A DNA stretch of 64,000 bases from 66-474 sp050737995 (GCA_050737995.1 JBOHYR010000041.1:6775-70774), one strand, 5' to 3'; shown: positions 34,474 to 44,401, numbered from the stretch's first letter. Notes: generated from the letters alone by a model not told the origin. A program made the numbers and translations.

Positions 34474-36057
34474 ATGCAGAAGCAATCCATCGATTTGCAT
34501 GAACTGCTTCAGTACGTGCTGCTGGAGGCGCGCGCTGCCTGGCGCTACCGCTGGCATGCGCTGATCGTCGCGTGGTGCGTGATGATCGTCGGCGCGCTGC
34601 TGGTATTCAGCCTTCCCAACAAGTATGAAGCCAGCGCCGAGGTGTATGCCGACACCGAGGCCTTGACGAACCCGCTGCTCCGCGGTGTTGCGGTGCAGCC
34701 GGATGTGCGTGAGCGCCTGCAGATCATCACCCACACTTTGCTCTCCCGCCCCAATCTCGAGACTGTGGCTGACAAGACCGGGCTGTCGTTGCGCACCACC
34801 ACCCCGGCGGACAAGGACGCGCTATTGGTGAATCTGGGTGCTGCGGTCCAGATCAAGGCTGGCAACGCGAAAAACCTCTACAACCTCAGCTATGCCGACC
34901 CCAACAGACAAATGGCGCAGAAGGTAGTCCAGGCATTCCTGCAGATCCTCATGAACGACACCTTGGGCGCGAACTCGACGTCGACCGAGACGGCTCAGAA
35001 TTTCCTGCAGCAGCAGGTCCAGGATTACGGGAAAAGACTGGACGAAGCGGAGAAGAAACTCGCGAACTTCCAGAAAGCCAACGTCGGCCTCATTCCAAAC
35101 CAGGGCGGCAGTACTTATTTTACGCGATTGCAGGCCGCCGAGACCCAGTTGCAGACCTTGCAAGCCCAGTACGACACCGCGGTCGCGAGCCGTGCGACTA
35201 CCCAGCAGCAGATGCGCGCCATGACGACCGGTCCGACCGGCGGCATCGATCCGCGCACCGAGGAGGTCGACAAGCAAATTGCGTCCTACCAGCAGCAACT
35301 CAACAAGTTGCTGCTGAGCTATACCGATGAATATCCCGACGTCATTTCCACCCGGCGCATGATCGCGCAGCTCCAGGCACGGCGTGCAGCACTGAAGAAA
35401 AGCGGCGGGGGCGCCTCTGTGATGGGCGTGGTCTCGGACAACCCGGTGTACCAGGAGATGCAAAAGTCCCTGTATACCACGCAGGTCCAGATCCAGACCG
35501 TAGCCACGCAAATCGGCTTGCAGAAGCGGCAAATCGCCGACCTCAAGGGCCAGGTGGACAAGATTACCGACGTTCAAGTCACCTTGCAGCAACTGACGCG
35601 CAACTATGAAATCACCAAGAAGCAATACGACCAATTGTTGACGCGTTTGAACACAGCCCAGCTGTCCCAGGACGCAACACAAAGCGGCAACAATCTGAAG
35701 TTCCGCGTAATCAATCCACCGGTTGTTCCATTGCTGCCGACGAGTCCAAATCGTGGGTTGTTGCTATTGATGGTGTTTGCGCTGGCGGTGGCCATCGGCG
35801 CCGCGTTTGGGTATTTCATGCACAAAATCAAGCCGGTGTTTGTCAGCCTCAAGGGGCTGCGGGAATCTGGCGACTATCCGGTGCTGGGTGCCTTCAGCCT
35901 GATTGTGTCGCGGGTTCGACACGAGGAACAGCGACGCGAAGTGATCGGCTTCTGCGCCGGCGCAGGTCTGCTGGCTGTGGTGCTCGTGCTGGGGGTTGCC
36001 CTTGAAGGGCCGCTTACCCATCTGGTGCAGTATTTCTTCGTCATGGGTGCAGCATGA
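34474..36057 (+). CDS. XrtA-associated chain-length determinant (Wzz/GNVR type)
   Basis: Inner-membrane polysaccharide co-polymerase of 527 residues. One membrane helix lies near residues 22-44, followed by a long periplasmic region with heptad-like coiled coil, GNVR-type residues near the end of that region, a second helix (LLLLMVFALAVAIGAAFGYF) and an unusual third hydrophobic segment at the very C-terminus. No Walker motif is present, so it relies on the separate kinase encoded next, with which it overlaps by four bases. GTG 34471 directly precedes the ATG and is an equal alternative start. Confidence 0.88.
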   Translation: MQKQSIDLHELLQYVLLEARAAWRYRWHALIVAWCVMIVGALLVFSLPNKYEASAEVYADTEALTNPLLRGVAVQPDVRERLQIITHTLLSRPNLETVADKTGLSLRTTTPADKDALLVNLGAAVQIKAGNAKNLYNLSYADPNRQMAQKVVQAFLQILMNDTLGANSTSTETAQNFLQQQVQDYGKRLDEAEKKLANFQKANVGLIPNQGGSTYFTRLQAAETQLQTLQAQYDTAVASRATTQQQMRAMTTGPTGGIDPRTEEVDKQIASYQQQLNKLLLSYTDEYPDVISTRRMIAQLQARRAALKKSGGGASVMGVVSDNPVYQEMQKSLYTTQVQIQTVATQIGLQKRQIADLKGQVDKITDVQVTLQQLTRNYEITKKQYDQLLTRLNTAQLSQDATQSGNNLKFRVINPPVVPLLPTSPNRGLLLLMVFALAVAIGAAFGYFMHKIKPVFVSLKGLRESGDYPVLGAFSLIVSRVRHEEQRREVIGFCAGAGLLAVVLVLGVALEGPLTHLVQYFFVMGAA

Positions 36058-36977
36058 GCATCGTTGAAAAGGCGGCTGAAAAGCTCAAGACCGCGCAGCC
36101 CGGACCGCCGTTATCGGCACAGCCGGTATTGCCACAGCACGAAACGGCCCCACTGCATACGGCATCGACGGTCGAGCGTTTGCAGGAGCGGGCGCAGGTG
36201 GCGGAACGACCGCTGGAAACGGCGCCGGTGTGGCATGTAGACCATGCGCTGCTCAAGCACCTAGGATTGCTTACCGACGATATCGAAGCGGGCCGTCGGC
36301 TCACGGACGAGCTGCGTCGTGTCAAACGGCCGTTGCTGGGCAACGCGATTGGAAAAGGCGTCAGACCACTCACCCACCCAGAGCGCATCGTGGTGACCAG
36401 CGCGGTGCCGGGGGAAGGCAAGACTTTTACCGCATTGAACCTCGCCCTGAGCTTGGCGCGCGAACCGGATTTTGAGGTATTGCTGGTCGACGGCGATATA
36501 CCGAAATCCGACATCACCCGGATTTTCGGGCTCGATGGGGAGCCCGGCTTGATGGACGTGCTTGGGGACGAGCGACGCCAACCCGTCGAGGTCATCGTGC
36601 GCACCGATGTCCCAAATCTGATGGTGGTGCCCGTGGGAGAACGCCAGTCGCTCACCACCGAGTTGTTTGGCAGCCGCCGCATGGACTATGTACTTGAAGA
36701 GTTTGGCGGACGGAATCGGCGGCGTTTGGTCGTGTTCGACTCGTCGCCGCTGCTGGCGACATCCGAGGCCCCCGTGCTGGCTTCCCACATGGGTCAGGTT
36801 GTGATGGTGGTCGCCGCAGGCCGCACGCCTCGGCAGGTGGTCAATTCGGCCCTGGAGGGGTTGAATGACTCGCAATATGTCGGCCTGCTTCTCAACATGA
36901 GCCGCCTGCCGGCGAGCGAGAACCACTACGATTACTACTATGGCCGGTACTATCGGGACCATGAAGGAGATGGGTAG
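36054..36977 (+). CDS. XrtA-associated tyrosine autokinase (BY-kinase)
   Basis: Cytosolic bacterial tyrosine kinase of 307 residues. Residues 1-100 or so are a Pro/Gln/Ala-rich and charged lead-in. Walker A is SAVPGEGKTFTALNLA near residue 123, and the extended Walker A' is LLVDGDIPKSD. The Walker B region reads LVVFDSSPLLAT. A C-terminal tyrosine cluster (YDYYYGRYY) is the expected autophosphorylation site. It would cycle with the chain-length protein to control polymerisation and export. The start overlaps the previous stop by four bases. The next ATG follows its stop directly. Confidence 0.92.
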   Translation: MSIVEKAAEKLKTAQPGPPLSAQPVLPQHETAPLHTASTVERLQERAQVAERPLETAPVWHVDHALLKHLGLLTDDIEAGRRLTDELRRVKRPLLGNAIGKGVRPLTHPERIVVTSAVPGEGKTFTALNLALSLAREPDFEVLLVDGDIPKSDITRIFGLDGEPGLMDVLGDERRQPVEVIVRTDVPNLMVVPVGERQSLTTELFGSRRMDYVLEEFGGRNRRRLVVFDSSPLLATSEAPVLASHMGQVVMVVAAGRTPRQVVNSALEGLNDSQYVGLLLNMSRLPASENHYDYYYGRYYRDHEGDG

Positions 36978-38525
36978 ATGCGTGCGTCGTCGGCGTCGGT
37001 TGTTTTGTCGTCGATCATCCTCGGCGGCTGGCTGACCGGGGCCAAAGCCCAGAACGTCGGTTCCGATACGCCTTCTACTCTGAGTTCAGCTTCCAACGAA
37101 CAAACCGTCAGCGCCGAGAATCTTGCGCCGGGCGTCATTCCGCAACCGACCATAGACTCTCCAGGGATGGTTACGGGCGTTACGCTCGGCGAGCTCTACA
37201 CGGACAACCTGACCCTCGCAGCCTCTGGCAAGCCGAAACAGGCGAGCTGGATCACCCAGATTCAGCCTTTTTTCAAGTCGGCCTTCAGCAGTCCGCGGCT
37301 TTCCGGCGTGTTCGACTACACGCTTACCGGATACCTGTATCCAGGGAAATCGAGCGATAACCAGCTGACTCAGGACCTCGACGCTTACGGCACACTTACT
37401 GTTGTGCCCCAGCATTTCTTCGTCGACGGTACCGCGCTGTATGGCGACGCGGTCATCAACAATGAATTGCCAGCTGGGGGTGGCACGTTTTTCCTGGACA
37501 ACAACCGCGCCAATGTTGGGAGAGTCACGCTCAGCCCGTACTGGATTCAGGGCCTGGGCAATGTCGGCACGATGCTGCTGCGCTACACCTTCGGGCGCGT
37601 GATGTACAACGACCGTGGCATCCCGACTGAAAACGACACGCTGCTTACCGGGATCCCCAATGTCACCAGCAACGCCGTGCAATTCAGCTTGGCGAGTCCC
37701 AAGTATCAAACTTGGGGTTGGAATCTCCAATATGTCGACCAACGGCTGACCCCGGATTTCGGGCAGGACGTGGAATTCGCCACGGCCAGGCTTGGAGCCT
37801 CACGGCAGATCAACACCGACACCAAATTGTTGGTCGATGTGGGCAAGGAGACAAATTTTCTGCCGGATGGAACGGTGCAGACATGGGGCGCCTCCTTCTG
37901 GGACGCCGGATTTGATTGGTCCAACACCCGCGATCATTTCCGCTTGCTAGTGGGGCATCGGTTTTTCGGACACAGTTATCAGCTTACCTGGACGCACCAG
38001 GCGGCACTGCTGACGACGAACCTGAGTTATGTGGAGCAGCCGACCACCTACAACCAGCAGCTGCTGGGGCAAAACCCGGGCGAGATCATCACCCCGCCGA
38101 TCGGAATCCCCCAGATTCCCTCGCTCACCGAACGACAGGTGTACCTGATGAAGCGTGCGATGGCCACGGCGACTTACACGATGGCCAGAAGCAGGCTGAG
38201 CGTAACACTGTATGACGAGCAGCGTACCTATTTTGTCTTGAATAACAACCAAGAAAGGGTAGCGAATGCCGATATCAATTGGTTATTCAATATCGGAGCC
38301 TTCACCACCCTCACGCCGACGTTCGGCTGGCAAAGGTATCAATTCGGAAATGGCCAGATCAGGTACAACAACTATGAGCAACTGGCGCTCGTACATCAAC
38401 TCAATCCCAAAAATTTCGGCAGCGTGCGACTGCGCCATGACTCCAGCAGCGTGTATGCCGTATTGCCGGGCTCACATGGGTACGGCGTGAACGTGATTTT
38501 CCTACAGTGGACGCATCTGCTCTGA
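36978..38525 (+). CDS. XrtA-associated outer-membrane beta-barrel protein
   Basis: Protein of 515 residues with an N-terminal signal sequence (cleavage likely after TGAKAQ). The rest is a long series of amphipathic strands rich in Tyr, Thr, Gln and Asn, as in outer-membrane barrels, without plug or peptidoglycan-binding domain. Its place between the tyrosine kinase and the ExeA-like ATPase, and its size, match the uncharacterised outer-membrane protein regularly found in XrtA gene sets. A role in polysaccharide passage through the outer membrane is plausible but unproven. A good AAGGAG site lies inside the end of the kinase gene. Confidence 0.82.
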   Translation: MRASSASVVLSSIILGGWLTGAKAQNVGSDTPSTLSSASNEQTVSAENLAPGVIPQPTIDSPGMVTGVTLGELYTDNLTLAASGKPKQASWITQIQPFFKSAFSSPRLSGVFDYTLTGYLYPGKSSDNQLTQDLDAYGTLTVVPQHFFVDGTALYGDAVINNELPAGGGTFFLDNNRANVGRVTLSPYWIQGLGNVGTMLLRYTFGRVMYNDRGIPTENDTLLTGIPNVTSNAVQFSLASPKYQTWGWNLQYVDQRLTPDFGQDVEFATARLGASRQINTDTKLLVDVGKETNFLPDGTVQTWGASFWDAGFDWSNTRDHFRLLVGHRFFGHSYQLTWTHQAALLTTNLSYVEQPTTYNQQLLGQNPGEIITPPIGIPQIPSLTERQVYLMKRAMATATYTMARSRLSVTLYDEQRTYFVLNNNQERVANADINWLFNIGAFTTLTPTFGWQRYQFGNGQIRYNNYEQLALVHQLNPKNFGSVRLRHDSSSVYAVLPGSHGYGVNVIFLQWTHLL

Positions 38526-38532
38526 GGTTGGC

Positions 38533-39597
38533 ATGTACCAGGCGTTTTACAAGCTGCATGGCAAGCCATTCCAGTTGACCCCGGACCCGGCAATGCTGTT
38601 TCCCAGCAAGGGTCACAAGCGCGCCATGTCTTACCTGCTATACGGGTTCGAGCAGGGCGAAGGCTTCGTGATGATCACCGGCGCGGTCGGCACCGGCAAG
38701 ACGCTGCTTATCCAGAAGTTGTTCGAAGAACTCGCGCATCGCAACATGGCAATGGCCAGCATTGCCTCGGCCAATCTCGATGGCGAAGACATATTGCCGG
38801 CCGTGGCTTCGGCATTTGACCTGCCCTATGAGCGGCGCAGCAAGGAAGCCTTGCTGCAGGATCTCAAGCAACATCTGATAGCGTTGCGTGACCTTCATTC
38901 GCACGCGCTGCTGGTGGTGGACGAGGCACAAACGCTCACCCCGGCGGCGCTCGAGATGCTGCGCATCCTCTCGAATTTCGAGCTCCAGGGTCACGCGCTC
39001 CTGCAGGTCTTCCTTGTCGGCCAGACCGAACTGCGGCGCACCATCATCAGCAACCGCATGGAACAGCTACGCCAGCGCATCATTGCCTCCCACAGGCTCG
39101 AGCCGATGGCGGCAGAAGAAAGTCGCGAGTACATCTTGCACCGCTTGCGCGCGGTCGGCTGGAACAACGACCCGGAACTGGCACCCGGGGTCTTTGCCTC
39201 GGTTCACCGGGCCAGTCGCGGTATTCCCCGCAAGATCAATCTCATCATGGACCGGCTGTTGCTGCACGGTTATCTGGAAGAACTGCACAGTCTGGACCGG
39301 GCGGCGCTCACCATTGTGCTCGACGAGATAGATGGGGAGATGGCCGATGTGCCGCAGACGCTGGAAGCGCCAGCCGTACCCCAAAGCCCGAGTCCGATGC
39401 GTGTCCCTGCACCCTCCGAGCGCGAAACCGAGTTCGCCGCGGTGGAACTCAAAACCAATGACATTCTGTTGCAGTTGATGCGCGAAACGGTCCGGCTCAA
39501 GGAAATGTTGCAGGCCGAGCGGTCGCCGGCTCCGGCCGCTGATGACGCGGCGATCGCCGGCGTGTCGCACCCGCGTCCCGAGCGGGAAGACAAATGA
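38533..39597 (+). CDS. XrtA-associated AAA ATPase (ExeA/GspA-like)
   Basis: Protein of 354 residues beginning MYQAFYKLHGKPFQLTPDP, the characteristic opening of ExeA-like ATPases. Walker A is GAVGTGKTLL near residue 52, Walker B is LLVVDEAQTL near residue 132, and a sensor/arginine region (RLRAVGW, SRGIPRKINLIMDR) follows. The last 70 residues are a Pro/Ser- and Glu-rich extension. Relatives help build secretion or polysaccharide machinery at the inner membrane, and the exact task in exosortase loci is unknown. It overlaps the deacetylase gene by four bases. Confidence 0.88.
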   Translation: MYQAFYKLHGKPFQLTPDPAMLFPSKGHKRAMSYLLYGFEQGEGFVMITGAVGTGKTLLIQKLFEELAHRNMAMASIASANLDGEDILPAVASAFDLPYERRSKEALLQDLKQHLIALRDLHSHALLVVDEAQTLTPAALEMLRILSNFELQGHALLQVFLVGQTELRRTIISNRMEQLRQRIIASHRLEPMAAEESREYILHRLRAVGWNNDPELAPGVFASVHRASRGIPRKINLIMDRLLLHGYLEELHSLDRAALTIVLDEIDGEMADVPQTLEAPAVPQSPSPMRVPAPSERETEFAAVELKTNDILLQLMRETVRLKEMLQAERSPAPAADDAAIAGVSHPRPEREDK

Positions 39598-40505
39598 ACA
39601 CGCCGTCGCTGCCACGCGAGCCCATCATCAACGCCATGACGGTGGACGTCGAGGACTATTTCCAGGTTGCGGCCTTCGAGAAGTGCATCAGGCGTGAGGA
39701 CTGGCCGCACTGGCCCATTCGTGTCGAGGACAACACCCGACGCGTACTGGAGCTTTTCGCGAGTCGCGGGGTGCATGCCACGTTCTTCATGCTTGGCTGG
39801 GTGGCGGAACGCTTCCCTGCGCTGGTGCGCGACATCAGTGCTGCCGGCCACGAAATCGCGAGCCATGGATTCGGCCACGAGCGCTTGACCAATCTGAGCC
39901 GTATTGCGTTCCGCGACGGTATCACCCGCACCAAAAAGCTGCTGGAAGATCTCAGCGGTACTCCAGTGTCGGGCTACCGCGCGCCGAGTTATTCCATCGG
40001 CCCCGCCACGCTGTGGGCCCACGAGGAACTGCGCGAAGCCGGTTATCGCTACAGTTCCAGTATCGTGCCGATCCATCATGACCTGTATGGCATGCCGGGT
40101 GCGCCGCGGTTTGCGTTTCTCACCAGTCGTTCCGGGCTGCTCGAAATCCCGGTGACGACGGTGCAACTATGGGGGCGCAACTGGCCCTGCGGCGGTGGCG
40201 GTTATTTCCGCTTGTTCCCGTATACTTTGTTCAAGCGTGGCCTGAGACGCGTCAACCAACGCGAGCGGCGTTCCGGTGTGTTCTATTTCCATCCATGGGA
40301 AATCGATCCGCAACAGCCACGCGTGCCCGGTGTGACGCTCAAGAACCGGGTGCGCCATTACCTGAATCTGAAGCGCACGATACCCCGGCTTGAGCGGCTG
40401 ATGCGCGATTTCCACTTTGATCGCATGGACCGCGTATTTCTCTCTCCCGCGCATGTCGGCTATCCGGTGGTGGCGCTGCGGACCGCCGAACTCTGTGCGG
40501 ACTGA
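39594..40505 (+). CDS. XrtA-associated polysaccharide deacetylase
   Basis: NodB-type carbohydrate esterase family 4 protein of 303 residues. The opening TVDVEDYFQVAAFE carries the catalytic Asp pair. The metal His site appears in EIASHGFGHERLTNLS, and GYRAPSYSIGPATLW follows. The late FYFHPWEIDPQQP segment is typical of the subgroup found in exosortase A gene sets. It is expected to remove N-acetyl groups from the growing or exported glycan, implying amino sugars in the polymer. No signal peptide is evident. It is tightly coupled to its neighbours. Confidence 0.92.
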   Translation: MNTPSLPREPIINAMTVDVEDYFQVAAFEKCIRREDWPHWPIRVEDNTRRVLELFASRGVHATFFMLGWVAERFPALVRDISAAGHEIASHGFGHERLTNLSRIAFRDGITRTKKLLEDLSGTPVSGYRAPSYSIGPATLWAHEELREAGYRYSSSIVPIHHDLYGMPGAPRFAFLTSRSGLLEIPVTTVQLWGRNWPCGGGGYFRLFPYTLFKRGLRRVNQRERRSGVFYFHPWEIDPQQPRVPGVTLKNRVRHYLNLKRTIPRLERLMRDFHFDRMDRVFLSPAHVGYPVVALRTAELCAD

Positions 40506-40518
40506 GGGAGGAGGCGAC

Positions 40519-41580
40519 ATGTTGGACCGTGCGGACGAAAGACACTCCGCCAACCCTTGCGCGATCAAGCGTCTGCAACACGATGAAGAGGGGCGTTGGG
40601 ACGCGTTTGTCAGGGACGCACCGCAGGCGACGTTTTTCCACCATGCCGCCTGGCGAGGAATCATCGAACACGTCCTCGGCCACCGCTGCCATTACTTGTA
40701 CGCCGAGCGGAATGGTGTCACCACCGGCATTCTGCCACTCGCGGAAATACGCAGCCGGTTGTTTGGCCATGCACTGATTTCCACGCCGTTCTGCGTGTAT
40801 GGCGGGGTCGTGGCGCGCGACCCGGATAGCGACGCGCGGCTTACGCAGGCCGCGACGGCCCTCGCCGACAAGTTGCGGGTGGATTATCTCGAATTACGCA
40901 ACCGTGAGCTGCGCCACGTCGGTTGGCCAGTCAAGGATCTGTACGTCGGCTTTCGCAAGGCGATTGATCCGGACCACGAAAAAAACTTGAAGGCGATTCC
41001 CCGCAAGCAACGTGCCATGGTCCGCAAGGGCATCGCGGCCGGCCTGCGGGCGCGACACGACGGCAGCGTTGCCGAGTTTTACCGGGTGTACGCCGAGAGT
41101 GTCCGCAATCTGGGCACTCCGGTGTTGTCGCGCAAGTATTTCATGGGGCTGAAGCAGACATTCGGCGATGATTGCGAGGTCACCGTTGTTACACACCAAG
41201 GTGAGCCGGTGGCCGCGGTCATGAGTTTCTACTTCCGCGATGAAGTGCACCCGTATTACGGAGGCAGCGTGGCACGCGGCCGTGATCTCGCCGCCAACGA
41301 TTTCATGTACTGGTCGGTGATGCAGAGGGCTGTGGAGCGCGGCGGGCGGCTGTTCGACTTCGGCCGCAGTAAGCAGGACAGCGGTTCCTATCACTTCAAG
41401 AAGCACTGGGGTTTCGAGCCGCAGCCGCTGCCCTATGCCTATTACCTGGTGCGCGCCGACGAGGTTCCCAATATCAGTCCGACGAACAGCAAATACAGCC
41501 TGTTCATCAAGGCCTGGCAAAGATTGCCGCTGCCGTTGAGTTGCGCGCTGGGTCCATGGCTCGCGCGGGATCTCGGTTAG
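40519..41580 (+). CDS. XrtA-associated FemAB-family acyl/aminoacyl transferase
   Basis: GNAT-fold FemAB-type protein of 353 residues from ATG 40519, which follows a strong GGGAGGAGG ribosome binding site. Recognisable elements are ATFFHHAAWRGIIEHVLG at the N-terminus and the C-terminal FDFGRSKQDSGSYHFKKHWG, the hallmark of the PEP-CTERM-linked FemAB family. Members probably transfer an acyl or amino-acyl group to a glycan or protein, but the donor is unknown. The reading frame is open upstream to 40417 inside the deacetylase gene and is not used. Confidence 0.9.
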   Translation: MLDRADERHSANPCAIKRLQHDEEGRWDAFVRDAPQATFFHHAAWRGIIEHVLGHRCHYLYAERNGVTTGILPLAEIRSRLFGHALISTPFCVYGGVVARDPDSDARLTQAATALADKLRVDYLELRNRELRHVGWPVKDLYVGFRKAIDPDHEKNLKAIPRKQRAMVRKGIAAGLRARHDGSVAEFYRVYAESVRNLGTPVLSRKYFMGLKQTFGDDCEVTVVTHQGEPVAAVMSFYFRDEVHPYYGGSVARGRDLAANDFMYWSVMQRAVERGGRLFDFGRSKQDSGSYHFKKHWGFEPQPLPYAYYLVRADEVPNISPTNSKYSLFIKAWQRLPLPLSCALGPWLARDLG

Positions 41581-41582
41581 CC

Positions 41583-42833
41583 ATGCGATCCGTATTGTTC
41601 CTCTGTCACCGGTTGCCCTGGCCGCCCATCAAGGGCGACAAGATCCGCTCGTATCATGTGCTGCGTCGACTCGCTGAACATTACCGCGTGTATCTCGGCA
41701 CGTTCGTTGACGATCCAGCCGACTGGCAATACCTTGCGCCGGTCGAGGCCTTGTGCGCCGGGGTCTGCGTCCGGCCCTTGAAGCCGCGGTCTGCGCGCTG
41801 GCGTGCGCTTGCGTCGCTGGGGCGGGGCGAACCACTCACCGTCGGGGTTTACCGCGACCGCGTGATGCGACGCTGGGTGGAAAGGCTCGTGACAGGGCAA
41901 AAGCTGGATCTGGCCTTGTGTTATTCGTCCGGCGTGGCGCCGTTTGTCATGTCGCATCCCCAACTGCGCCGCGTCATGGATTTCGTGGATGCGGATTCGG
42001 ACAAATGGCGCCAATACGCGCAGGCCCATCGTGGTTTGACGCGCATGATTTACCGCAGGGAAGCTCGACGGCTTGCGGCATTCGAGCGCGCGATCGCCAC
42101 ACAGTTCGACGCCAGTGTTTTTGTGTCGGAAGCCGAAGCCGTTTTTTTTCGCCGGCACGTGCCGGAATCTGCGGCGAAGGTGCATGGCATCCCCAATGGC
42201 GTGGACGCCGGGTATTGGGATCCTCAGCGTGCCTATTCCAATCCCTACCGCCCCGGAGAGCGGGCTGTCGTGTTCGTCGGTGCCATGGATTACCGCGCCA
42301 ATGTGCATGCGGCGCAATGGTTCGCGCGCGAAGTCTGGCCGCGGATTTTCGCCGGGAAGCCGGGCGCCCGCTTTTATATCGTGGGCAGCAAGCCGACAGC
42401 GGCGGTCCGCGCGCTGGGTGAGATCGCGGGTATTACGGTGACGGGGCGCGTGGACGATGTGCGACCCTATTTGGCACATGCGCATGCCGTGGCGGCGCCG
42501 TTGCGTATCGCCCGCGGCATCCAGAACAAGGTACTGGAGGCCATGGCCATGGAGAAAGTGTTGCTGGCAACGCCGGAAGCCTTCGAGGGCATCGAGGACT
42601 TCGAGGGTCGCCAAGGATGCATTGACCGGTCGCCCGATGTGCTGGCGACAGAAGCGCTGCGCTGGCTGGATGCACCGCAAGTGGTACGGGTGCCGGCGGC
42701 CCGCGCCATGGTTGTGTCCCACTTTGACTGGGTGCGCAATCTCGATACCTATATAAACGTGCTGTGCAATGCGCAGCCCGCTGCGGCCTCCGTACATGTC
42801 GCCAGCAATGCCGGGCTGGGGGCATGTTCATGA
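41583..42833 (+). CDS. XrtA-associated glycosyltransferase, first of three family-specific transferases
   Basis: GT4-like, GT-B fold glycosyltransferase of 416 residues. It begins MRSVLFLCHRLPWPPIKGDK, diagnostic for the PEP-CTERM/EpsH1-associated sugar transferase placed just before the exosortase. An acceptor-side N-terminal domain is followed by a donor domain with VFVGAMDYRANVHAAQWF and RIARGIQNKVLEAMAM. The sugar is unknown. The ATG at 41583 lies two bases after the previous stop. An earlier start at 41541 would sit inside the FemAB gene. The stop overlaps the xrtA start by four bases. Confidence 0.9.
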   Translation: MRSVLFLCHRLPWPPIKGDKIRSYHVLRRLAEHYRVYLGTFVDDPADWQYLAPVEALCAGVCVRPLKPRSARWRALASLGRGEPLTVGVYRDRVMRRWVERLVTGQKLDLALCYSSGVAPFVMSHPQLRRVMDFVDADSDKWRQYAQAHRGLTRMIYRREARRLAAFERAIATQFDASVFVSEAEAVFFRRHVPESAAKVHGIPNGVDAGYWDPQRAYSNPYRPGERAVVFVGAMDYRANVHAAQWFAREVWPRIFAGKPGARFYIVGSKPTAAVRALGEIAGITVTGRVDDVRPYLAHAHAVAAPLRIARGIQNKVLEAMAMEKVLLATPEAFEGIEDFEGRQGCIDRSPDVLATEALRWLDAPQVVRVPAARAMVVSHFDWVRNLDTYINVLCNAQPAAASVHVASNAGLGACS

Positions 42834-44401
42834 ATCGGGTGCTGGAGGTCAAGGCTGGCATTTTCGCGCGCGCCTCGGGCTGGGGACTGGCTGCGACCGC
42901 GCTTGCCATCGCCGTGATCGTGCTGCTGGCGTGCTACTGGCAGACTGTGCAATCGTTGGTGTCGGTCTGGGATCACGACGGCACCTACCAGTATGCGTTC
43001 CTGATCTTTCCACTGAGCCTGTGGACCGGGTTCAATCTGCGCCATCAACTTCGCGAGCTCGCGCCTGTACCGAGCGTTTGGGGGCTGGTCGCGGTGGCCG
43101 GCCTGGTGTTTGTCTGGTATGCGGGCAACCTGCTGGATGTGAATCTGGCGCAGCATTTCGCATTCGTGGCCCTGTTTCCAGCGCTGGTGCTGGCCTGCTG
43201 GGGCTGGCGCGCTCTATGGGTGCTCGCGTTCCCGCTCGGGTATCTGTTGGTGTTCGCGGTTCCCTGGGGCGATGGACTGGTGGGTCCGTTGCAAGACTTC
43301 ACCGCGCGCTTTGCGGTACGCGCCCTCGAGTTGACCGGGACACCGGTGCTGCTCAACGGGCGGGAGATCGTCACGCCCTCCGCGACGTGGATGGTTGCGG
43401 ATGCTTGCAGCGGTGTGAAATTCTTCATCGCCTGCAGCGCGCTCGGTTGTTTGTATGCCTATTTGATGTATCAGCGTTGGTGGAAGCGGGTGGCGTTCGT
43501 GGCATCGTCTGCCGTGGTGCCGATCATCGCAAACGGATTCCGGGTGTATTTCACCGTGCTGATTGGTGATACCTGGGGACTGAAGTACGCCACCGGAACG
43601 GACCACATGATCTTCGGGTGGCAGTTCTTCGGCACGGTGCTGCTGCTGTTGCTGCTGGCGGGTTGGTTTTTCCGCGACCGCCCCGCAGTGCGCGAGCAAC
43701 GCACGGCAAATGGCGACAAGCCGGCCGGTGCACGCTTCGTGGTCTGGTTGGCGGCGATCGTGTTGTTGATCGCGGCTCCGGTATTGGTAACCGGGCTCGC
43801 GCTACCGACCCCGATGGAAGCCACCCGCGTGGTCGCGCCAACGATGGCAGGCTGGGCGAGGCCGCAGGCTCAGGCTGCGACAGACCTTTGGCAGCCGACG
43901 TTCAAGGGTGCGGCGGGGCAGGTGCAGGCGGCTTACCAATCGACCACCGGCGATAATGTCGTTGAGCTGTTTCATGCCGTCTACACCGGCAAGCCGCGTC
44001 GCGGGCACACCATGATTACCTATGGAAACGACGTTTACGATCCGGCGCACTCGAAAATTCTGAGCACTGCGAGCCGGCAGGTCGGCCTCGCCTATGGCCG
44101 AGACCTCACTGCCCGAGAACTGCGTCTGACTGGTACAACAGGTTCACGGCTGGTGTGGTACTGGTATTGCGTGGATCGTCGCTGTACTCACTCTCCGGTT
44201 TTGACCAAGTTGCTGCAAGCGAGGGACGTACTGCGTGGCCGTGTCCCGCAATCCGAGGTATGGGCGTTGTCGTCGGCGCTTGGCCACAGCGATGCGGATC
44301 AGGTACGGAAGAATTTGCAAGCCTTCGCGCGGGCGCTACCCATGATGAGCGCGCCGGATTTGCGGAAGCGCGAACGAGTCACTCCAGGGAACGAGCCGTG
44401 A
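42830..44401 (+). CDS. xrtA: Exosortase A fused to an EpsI domain
   Basis: Integral membrane cysteine protease/transpeptidase that recognises PEP-CTERM sorting signals. Residues 1-300 or so hold about eight membrane helices with the exosortase catalytic set: Cys193 in DACSGVKFF, Arg238 in IIANGFRVYF and His259 in GTDHMIFGW. After the last helix and a basic loop, one more helix leads to a soluble C-terminal region of about 200 residues that fits EpsI (DUF3485), which occurs fused to XrtA in many genomes. ATG 42830 overlaps the previous stop. ATG 42824, two codons earlier, is possible. No PEP-CTERM substrate is encoded in the window. Confidence 0.94.
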   Translation: MNRVLEVKAGIFARASGWGLAATALAIAVIVLLACYWQTVQSLVSVWDHDGTYQYAFLIFPLSLWTGFNLRHQLRELAPVPSVWGLVAVAGLVFVWYAGNLLDVNLAQHFAFVALFPALVLACWGWRALWVLAFPLGYLLVFAVPWGDGLVGPLQDFTARFAVRALELTGTPVLLNGREIVTPSATWMVADACSGVKFFIACSALGCLYAYLMYQRWWKRVAFVASSAVVPIIANGFRVYFTVLIGDTWGLKYATGTDHMIFGWQFFGTVLLLLLLAGWFFRDRPAVREQRTANGDKPAGARFVVWLAAIVLLIAAPVLVTGLALPTPMEATRVVAPTMAGWARPQAQAATDLWQPTFKGAAGQVQAAYQSTTGDNVVELFHAVYTGKPRRGHTMITYGNDVYDPAHSKILSTASRQVGLAYGRDLTARELRLTGTTGSRLVWYWYCVDRRCTHSPVLTKLLQARDVLRGRVPQSEVWALSSALGHSDADQVRKNLQAFARALPMMSAPDLRKRERVTPGNEP

